Shown: positions 58,893 through 64,000 of the stretch, in pieces
Position numbering within the stretch: the first letter of the stretch is position 1
Layout of the letters: each line of letters opens with the position of its first letter
Source: Halobaculum sp. CBA1158
GTDB taxonomy: Archaea; Halobacteriota; Halobacteria; Halobacteriales; Haloferacaceae
Direction: 5' to 3'
Assembly: GCF_021431925.1 (NCBI RefSeq)
Contig: NZ_CP090371.1
Coordinates: 1,116,001-1,180,000, forward strand
Length of the DNA stretch: 64,000 bases
The notes under the pieces: generated by a model
Seen by the model: the letters and a program-made list of their open reading frames with translations, nothing else
Database searches by the model: none
Told to the model about the DNA's origin: nothing
Translations under genes and position numbers: made by a program

Positions 58893-59576
58893 ATGACGTT
58901 CGATCCGGAGCGAGTCTCGACGGTGACGTTCGACTCGTACAGCACGCTCGTGGACGTTGACGCCGCCGAGAAGGCGCTCGCGGAACGGGTGGAGGATCCC
59001 GAGCCGGTGTCGAAGCTCTGGCGCGCCCGCTCGCTCGAGTACACGTTCGTTTCGAACGCTATCGACGCCTACCAGCCGTTCTACGAGATGAACCGGGACG
59101 CCCTCCAGTACGCGCTCGACGCCCACGGCGTCGACATCTCGACGGACGCCCGCGACGAGATCCTCGCGGTGTATCACGAACTCGACGTGTTCGCGGACGT
59201 GCGCGACGGGATCGAACGGCTCCGCGACGGCGGCTACGACTGCTACGTCGTGTCGAACGGCAACCCCGAGATGCTCGACTCGATGGTCGAACACGCCGAC
59301 ATCGGCGACATCCTCACGGACACGATCAGCGCCGACGAGGTGGAGACGTTCAAGCCCGACGCCGAGATCTACCGACACGCCGCCGCGCGGACCGGGACGC
59401 CGATAGACGAGATCGTTCACGTCACCGCCGGCTGGTTCGACGTGATGGGCGCGCAACACGCCGGGATGCAGGCGGCGTGGGTCGACCGGAAGGCGAGCCC
59501 CTGGGAGCCGTTCGGGCCCGAGCCCGACGTGACGATCGAGACGTTCTACGAACTCGCGGAGGCCCTCGGCGTCTGA
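58893..59576 (+). CDS. Haloacid dehalogenase-type HAD hydrolase
   Basis: This 227-residue HAD-superfamily enzyme is close to L-2-haloacid dehalogenase (type II). The nucleophile is Asp14 in TFDSYSTLV, motif II is VVSNGNPEML, the Lys lies in FKPDAEIY and the final acidic motif in TAGWFDVMGAQHAGMQAAWVDR. Haloacid dehalogenases carry a Tyr/Arg-rich cap for halide binding, and the cap here (about 20-95) contains YTFVSNAIDAYQPFYEMNRDAL, consistent with that family. Actual substrates could also be phosphates. The strong repeat array upstream suggests regulation. Confidence 0.87.
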   Translation: MTFDPERVSTVTFDSYSTLVDVDAAEKALAERVEDPEPVSKLWRARSLEYTFVSNAIDAYQPFYEMNRDALQYALDAHGVDISTDARDEILAVYHELDVFADVRDGIERLRDGGYDCYVVSNGNPEMLDSMVEHADIGDILTDTISADEVETFKPDAEIYRHAAARTGTPIDEIVHVTAGWFDVMGAQHAGMQAAWVDRKASPWEPFGPEPDVTIETFYELAEALGV

Positions 59577-59635
59577 GCGAAACGCGATCGACTCGTCGCT
59601 CGAATCCGGACCACGACAACGACACACGAGAACCC

Positions 59636-60592
59636 ATGAACGTCAGACGAGTCATTCCGAAAGACGCGATACCCAGCGTCGAGGACCCCTCCTTCGGCGA
59701 GACGTACAACGGCGACGACGGCGACCGCGTCGTCGTGATCGAGGGCGACGACCGCCCGCGGGCGTACCCGATCCGATACCTCCAGTTCCACGAGATCGTG
59801 AACGACGTGGTCGGCGGCGATCCCGTCGCGGTCACCTGGTGTCCGCTGTGCGGAAGCGCGATCGTCTACGATCGCACCCACGACGACACGGTACTGGAGT
59901 TCGGCGTCTCGGGCAAGCTCGCGGACGACGACCTCGTGATGTACGACCGCGGGACCGAAAGCGAGTGGAAACAGTCGAGCGGCCGCTGCATCGACGGCCC
60001 GCTGTCCGGCGCGGAGCTCGCGGTCCGACCCGCGTCCGTCACCACCTGGGCGACGTTCCGGGAGTCGTATCCGGAGGGAGTCGTCCTCCGACCCCCCGGC
60101 GGAACCAGCGAGGCGGCGGGCGAGGACGCCACTCCCCGAGAGATAGACTACGACGGGACGCCCTACGCGTCGTACTTCGAGGGCGACGGCTACGGCCTGA
60201 ACGCGCACGTGGGCGAGGGCGACCAGCGGGAGTGGAACCGGACGGACCTCGACCCCAAGACTGCGGTCCTCGGGATCGAGGTCGGGGACGACGCGCTCGG
60301 CGTTCCGCTCCCGACCGTGCGCGAGGCCGGCGGCGTCGTCACCGCGAGCGTCGGCCGCCGGGACGTGGTCGTCGTCGCGACCGACGACGACGGGATCCAC
60401 GGGTACGTCGACCCCGGGTTCGAACTGGTGCTCGACGCCGACGAGGGAACCATCCGGGGCGACGGGACGACGTGGGAGCCAGCGACGGGGCGCGGTGACG
60501 ACGGTCGCCGACTGGAGCGCGTGCCGACCCGCCGGCTGTTCGCGTTCGCGTGGCGCGACGATCACGGCCCGGACGCGTTTCTGGATCCGTGA
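59636..60592 (+). CDS. DUF3179 domain protein
   Basis: This 318-residue soluble protein is of the DUF3179 family. Cysteines in TWCPLCGSAIVYDR (about 69-82) and the motif FGVSGKLADDDLVMYDRGTESEWKQSSGRCIDG (about 90-125) define the family; a second part (about 200-318) is acidic. CPLCG may bind a metal. The start at 59636 gives MNVRRVIPKDAIPSVEDPSF. It follows the HAD gene by 59 bp on the same strand, possibly within one transcript. Function is unknown. Confidence 0.85.
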   Translation: MNVRRVIPKDAIPSVEDPSFGETYNGDDGDRVVVIEGDDRPRAYPIRYLQFHEIVNDVVGGDPVAVTWCPLCGSAIVYDRTHDDTVLEFGVSGKLADDDLVMYDRGTESEWKQSSGRCIDGPLSGAELAVRPASVTTWATFRESYPEGVVLRPPGGTSEAAGEDATPREIDYDGTPYASYFEGDGYGLNAHVGEGDQREWNRTDLDPKTAVLGIEVGDDALGVPLPTVREAGGVVTASVGRRDVVVVATDDDGIHGYVDPGFELVLDADEGTIRGDGTTWEPATGRGDDGRRLERVPTRRLFAFAWRDDHGPDAFLDP

Positions 60593-60677
60593 GGAGCGCG
60601 CCGGCTCGCAGCGCCTGCCTCAGCGACCCCGTCGGTAGGAGTCGACGCGATACCGGAAAATCGGCCCAGAGTCGCCG

Positions 60678-61034
60678 TCAGAACGTGATGACTTCGTAGC
60701 CGTCGGCGACGAGATTCCGGACGCTGGGGTGGCCGTCGTTGTCGTCGACCGTGACCACGCCGGAGTCCGCGACGGCGTCCGCGACGCCGAACGCGCCCGA
60801 GCAGTAGTCGCAGACGGCCGCGTCGTCGCGGACCGACTGATAGAGGTCGTGGTAGTCGTGGTCCTCGTCCTCGAGTTCGGGTACCCACGTCGTCCCCGCG
60901 CCGTCGAAGATCAGTTCGAGTTCGTCCTCGTCGTTCTCGGCGAACTCCTTCGCCGCCTCGAGTCCGTTCACGACGCGCCCGAGGTTCTCGTGTCCGTCCG
61001 TGTCCGCCAGAATGATGATCGCTGCTTTCGTCAT
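60678..61034 (-). CDS. DsrE/DsrF-like protein
   Basis: This 118-residue protein belongs to the DsrE-like family, whose members carry persulfide sulfur in relays such as TusBCD. AAIIILADTDGHENLGRVVNGLEAAKEFAE is the N-terminal Rossmann-like part and VCDYCSGAFGVADAVADSG holds the likely active Cys pair (about 77-80). It is transcribed alone from a TATA element at 61059-61068, 28 nt upstream. Two flavoprotein disulfide reductases lie next to it, suggesting sulfur/thiol redox chemistry. Confidence 0.87.
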   Translation of the reverse strand: MTKAAIIILADTDGHENLGRVVNGLEAAKEFAENDEDELELIFDGAGTTWVPELEDEDHDYHDLYQSVRDDAAVCDYCSGAFGVADAVADSGVVTVDDNDGHPSVRNLVADGYEVITF

Positions 61035-61058
61035 TACGTCTCACCGTACAGCGGTCAG

Positions 61059-61068
61059 GAATATAGTG
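61059..61068 (-). promoter_or_regulatory. DsrE-like gene TATA box
   Basis: The minus strand reads CACTATATTC at 61059-61068, about 28 nt before the ATG at 61034. Another strong TATA-like site, CTTATATACC, lies at 61109-61118 with no assigned gene on either strand. Confidence 0.6.
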
Positions 61069-61198
61069 GATGCGTGGACGTGCGCGGTCGCCGCGACCGC
61101 GGCACGGGCTTATATACCGCATTGGAGACCGGTCGGATCGGCCGGCGCAGGGGGTCCGTTACGACTGTCGGAGACGGACGACCACGGAGCCGCGGGCG

Positions 61199-62626
61199 CT
61201 ACGAGCGGTCGGTGTCGCCCCGGCTGAACTGTCCGGAGAAGCCGCGCTGGACGACCTCCGAGAGCGCCGGGTGGACGTGGACGGACTCGCGGATGTCGCG
61301 GACGGTTCCGGACCCGGATCGCATCGCGACGACGACCTCCTGGATCAGGTTCGACGCCTCCGGGCCGACGATGTGACAGCCGAGGATCTCCCCCTCGAGC
61401 GAGATGATGGCCTTGAGGAAGCCGTCGGCCTTCATCGCGCTCCCGCGGGCGGTCTGGTCGTACCGGTACGTGCGGGTGGCGTACTCGCGGTCGGTCCCCC
61501 GCAGGTCGTCCTCGGTCGCGCCCACGCCCGCGACCTCGGGCGACGCGAACACGGCGAACGGCATCGCCGTGTAGTCGACCGGTTCGAGGTCGTCGCCGAG
61601 GAGGTTCCTTGCGACGGCCTGTGCCTCGTGGTTCGCGCTGTGCTTCAGGAGGTACTCGCCGACGATGTCGCCCAGCGCCCACACCCCCTCGGCGTCGGTT
61701 CGGAGGTACTCGTCGGTCTCGACGAACCCCGCGTCGTCGGTCTCGACGGCCGTCGCATCGAGGTTCAGCGTGTCCGTGTTGGGCGTCCGTCCGGCGGCGA
61801 CGAGGAGTTCGTCGCCGGTCACCGACACCGCCTCCCCGTCGTCGACTTCGCCGGCGTCCTCCCCGTACTCGTACGGCCTCGCCTCGACCGTCACCTCGCC
61901 GTCGGACTCCGAGACCGCCGTCGCGGCGTGTCCCGTGTGGACGGTTATCCGGTCGGCGTAGCGCTCGGTGAACGCCTCCGCGACCTCGGGGTCCGCGTCG
62001 GGGAGGAGCGTCGGCCGACGGCCGACGATCGTCACCTCGCTCCCGAACGTCTCGAAGAAGTGGCCGAGTTCGGCCGCGATGTACCCCCCGCCGACGACGA
62101 CGAGGTGCTCCGGCGGCGTCTCCAGTCGCAGCGCCTCCGTGCTGGTCAGGTATTCCACGTCGTCGATCCCGTCGATCGGCGGGACCGACGGTCGAGTCCC
62201 CGCCGCGATGAGGACCGTGTCCGCTGAGACCCGCGTGCCGTCGTCGTCGCCGCCGACGATCTCGACGGTGCGGTCGTCGACGAACCGACCCTCGCCCTCG
62301 TAGAGGTCGTGTCTCGGCGACGACCGGAGTCCGTCCCGGATCGATTCCGAGTCCCCTTCGACCTCCGCGGTGACCTCCTCGACGATCGCCGAGAAGTCCG
62401 CGTCGTCGACGGTCGCGTCGATGTGGAACTCGCCGGCGCGCTCGATCGTCTCGAGTATCTCCGCGTGGTACAGCAGCATCTTCGACGGGATACAGCCGCG
62501 GTTGAGGCAGGTCCCGCCGAGGGGACCCTTCTCGACCACCGCGACCGACTGGCCCTGGTTCGCGGCGGCGTTCGCGACGTCGAGTCCGGATCCCGACCCG
62601 ATGACGAGGAAGTCGACTTCGTCCAT
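61199..62626 (-). CDS. Class I flavoprotein disulfide reductase (Lpd / thiol reductase)
   Basis: This 475-residue flavoprotein is of the dihydrolipoamide dehydrogenase/mycothione reductase group. The FAD motif GSGSGLDVANAAANQG (about 10-25), the redox disulfide GGTCLNRGCIPSK (Cys40, Cys45), the NAD(P) motif VVVGGGYIAAELG and the C-terminal His/Glu pair in HVHPALSEVV are complete. It may be dihydrolipoyl dehydrogenase, or bis-gamma-glutamylcystine reductase, which haloarchaea use for their thiol gamma-glutamylcysteine (known in Halobacterium). The start at 62626 (MDEVDFLVIGSGSG) is chosen over an upstream in-frame start. Confidence 0.88.
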   Translation of the reverse strand: MDEVDFLVIGSGSGLDVANAAANQGQSVAVVEKGPLGGTCLNRGCIPSKMLLYHAEILETIERAGEFHIDATVDDADFSAIVEEVTAEVEGDSESIRDGLRSSPRHDLYEGEGRFVDDRTVEIVGGDDDGTRVSADTVLIAAGTRPSVPPIDGIDDVEYLTSTEALRLETPPEHLVVVGGGYIAAELGHFFETFGSEVTIVGRRPTLLPDADPEVAEAFTERYADRITVHTGHAATAVSESDGEVTVEARPYEYGEDAGEVDDGEAVSVTGDELLVAAGRTPNTDTLNLDATAVETDDAGFVETDEYLRTDAEGVWALGDIVGEYLLKHSANHEAQAVARNLLGDDLEPVDYTAMPFAVFASPEVAGVGATEDDLRGTDREYATRTYRYDQTARGSAMKADGFLKAIISLEGEILGCHIVGPEASNLIQEVVVAMRSGSGTVRDIRESVHVHPALSEVVQRGFSGQFSRGDTDRS

Positions 62627-62760
62627 ACCTCCGCAGTCGGCGAGCGGGTACAACAATCACCGGTCGGTGTGTCCGGCGGTCGCCAGGCCGATCCGGTCCG
62701 GCGGCTCGGGGCCGCCGACGGACCTCGGAGGGTCGGTCGATCCCGCACACACCCGCGGGG

Positions 62761-62770
62761 CGTTTATTAT
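62761..62770 (+). promoter_or_regulatory. TATA box of the CoA-disulfide-reductase-like gene
   Basis: CGTTTATTAT at 62761-62770 lies about 25-30 nt before the GTG at 62793, giving a leaderless start. Confidence 0.65.
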
Positions 62771-62792
62771 CGCCGTCGGAGAGGATCCGCCC

Positions 62793-64000
62793 GTGTCAAC
62801 GTTCGTCATCGTCGGAGGCGACGCCGCCGGGATGTCCGCCGCGAGTAAGGCCAAACGTGACGACCCGGACCTCGACGTGGTCGTCTTCGAGCGGGGTGAG
62901 TGGGTCTCCTACGGCGCGTGCGGGCTTCCGTACTACGTCAAAGGCGAGATACAGTCGCTGCAGGACCTCGTGTCGGTGACGCCCGAGGAGTTCCGCGAGG
63001 AACGCGACATCGACCTCCGGACGGGTCACGACGTCGTCGGCATCGACCCCGACGACCGGACGGTCACCGCGCGCCACGAGGGGGGAACGCTCACGCAGTC
63101 GTACGACAGCCTCCTCGTCGCGACGGGGGCGCGGGCGGTCGAACCGCCGATCGACGGGATCGACCGCGAGGGCGTCTACACCCTGGGATCGATGGCTGAC
63201 GGCAAGGAGCTCCGAGAGTACGTCGCACGGGCGCGCTCGGAGGGCGACCTCCAGCAGCCCGACAGCGGCCCCGCCTGCCAGTTCCTCGAGACGTGTCGCG
63301 GGCCGGTCGGGATCGTCGGCGGCGGCTACATCGGCGTCGAGATGGCCGAGGCCCTCGCCGCCAACGACTTCGAGGTCCACCTCTTCCAGCGGGGCGACCG
63401 GATCTTGAAGCAGTTCAGCGAGGCCACGAGCGAGGCGGTTCGCGAGCACCTCGCCAAGCAGGACGTGGCCGTTTACCTCGGCGCGGCGGTCAACGAACTC
63501 GCCGGCGGCGACGCCGTCGAGGCGGTTCTCACCGACGAGGAGCGCGTGCCCGTCGAGATGGTCCTCGTCGGGACGGGCGTCCGTCCGCGGACGGAACTGG
63601 CCGAGGACGCGGGGATCGAACTCGGCGAGACGGGCGCGATAGCGACCGACGCCTACCGGGAGACGAACGTCTCCGACGTGTACGCCGCCGGCGACTGCGC
63701 GGAGGCCGAACACGTCGTCACCGGCGAGCCGGTGTACGTCCCCCTCGCGCTGACGGCGAACCGGCACGGGCGGGCGATCGGGCAGACGGTCGCCGGAACG
63801 CCGACCGAGGGCGGCGGCGTCGCCGGAACGGCCGCGGTCAAGGCCTTCGAGTTGGAGGCCGCCCGGACCGGCGTCCTCGACCACGAGGAGGCGCGCGCTG
63901 CGGGGTTCGATCCGATGACCGAGACCATCTCCGCGAAGTCGCGGGCGGGCTACTACCCCGAGGGCGGAACGGTCAACGTGACGCTGACGGTCGATCGGCC
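62793..64000 (+). CDS. CoA-disulfide reductase-like flavoprotein (cut by window end)
   Basis: This flavoprotein runs off the window (402 codons visible). The FAD motif (VGGDAAGMSAASKAKR) and the active-site motif SYGACGLPYY are present, with Cys43 at the same position as the catalytic Cys of CoA-disulfide reductases. The NAD(P) motif GIVGGGYIGVEMAEAL and the second FAD motif YAAGDCAEAEHVV follow in order. It could reduce CoA disulfides, polysulfide, or O2 (NADH oxidase). It starts at GTG 62793, divergent from the disulfide reductase. The C-terminal dimer domain has begun at the edge. Confidence 0.88.
   Translation, partial: MSTFVIVGGDAAGMSAASKAKRDDPDLDVVVFERGEWVSYGACGLPYYVKGEIQSLQDLVSVTPEEFREERDIDLRTGHDVVGIDPDDRTVTARHEGGTLTQSYDSLLVATGARAVEPPIDGIDREGVYTLGSMADGKELREYVARARSEGDLQQPDSGPACQFLETCRGPVGIVGGGYIGVEMAEALAANDFEVHLFQRGDRILKQFSEATSEAVREHLAKQDVAVYLGAAVNELAGGDAVEAVLTDEERVPVEMVLVGTGVRPRTELAEDAGIELGETGAIATDAYRETNVSDVYAAGDCAEAEHVVTGEPVYVPLALTANRHGRAIGQTVAGTPTEGGGVAGTAAVKAFELEAARTGVLDHEEARAAGFDPMTETISAKSRAGYYPEGGTVNVTLTVDR

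Overview
The window looks like a chromosomal segment of an extremely halophilic archaeon (class Halobacteria). The DNA is very GC-rich, the proteins are strongly acidic with Asp/Glu/Gly low-complexity tails, promoters are archaeal TATA type about 25-30 nt ahead of start codons (many leaderless), and the gene families are haloarchaeal: LonB, thermosome, trpCBA, C50 carotenoid genes, gatD, and the archaeal dehydroquinate route. It resembles Haloferacales chromosomes (Haloferax/Halorubrum/Halobaculum relatives), but the genus is only a guess.

Layout: 0.1-8.2 kb holds a DUF5815-like protein, a FAD oxidoreductase, and aromatic amino acid synthesis: ADH synthase and 3-dehydroquinate synthase II, which feed the shikimate pathway, followed by a translationally coupled trpCBA operon. 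From 8.3 to 17 kb come an MGMT-like protein without the catalytic Cys, a rhodanese, a CPBP protease behind the membrane protease LonB, nadM with a SAM hydrolase and a TRIC channel, and a divergent thermosome subunit with palindromes in its promoter. From 17 to 31.5 kb lie an amidohydrolase-like protein that lacks metal ligands, a glycosyltransferase, small regulators, a coupled radical SAM/metallo-beta-lactamase pair, a DUF429 protein, an Hsp20-like protein with a zinc ribbon, and a coupled creatininase/DAO oxidoreductase pair.

31.5-33.2 kb is a lower-GC accessory patch with a PIN-domain toxin-antitoxin pair between two near-identical 22-24 bp direct repeats, followed by two tiny single-span membrane proteins. 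33.2-41.8 kb holds a Nudix hydrolase, a GpgS-like glucosyl-3-phosphoglycerate synthase, a DUF3311/sodium-solute symporter operon with an upstream inverted repeat, a CARF-like DUF6293 regulator whose 3' end is amplified as an 80-bp tandem repeat, an enolase-superfamily protein, a divergent pair of DUF1405 paralogues and an HTH regulator. 41.8-48.2 kb has gatD coupled to a GNAT enzyme, three adjacent small membrane proteins sharing one motif, adk and a DUF106 (EMC3-like) membrane insertase.

48.2-53.9 kb is a bacterioruberin cluster: crtI, lyeJ and cruF run right and converge on crtB, with a small zinc-finger gene next to crtB. Together they cover phytoene synthesis, desaturation to lycopene, C5 elongation and hydration to the C50 pigment. 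The right end has a membrane-anchored sulfite-oxidase-family protein, a ZIP transporter, a secreted-type protein broken by an in-frame TAG, a zinc-ribbon HTH regulator, a HAD hydrolase preceded by an array of four 22-bp repeats, DUF3179 and DsrE proteins, and two flavoprotein reductases, the second cut by the window edge. I recognised no rRNA, tRNA, CRISPR array or intact insertion sequence. The best candidates for something undescribed are the 22-bp repeat array, the repeat-flanked toxin-antitoxin patch, the tandem small membrane proteins and the coupled radical SAM/MBL pair. None can be proved from sequence alone.
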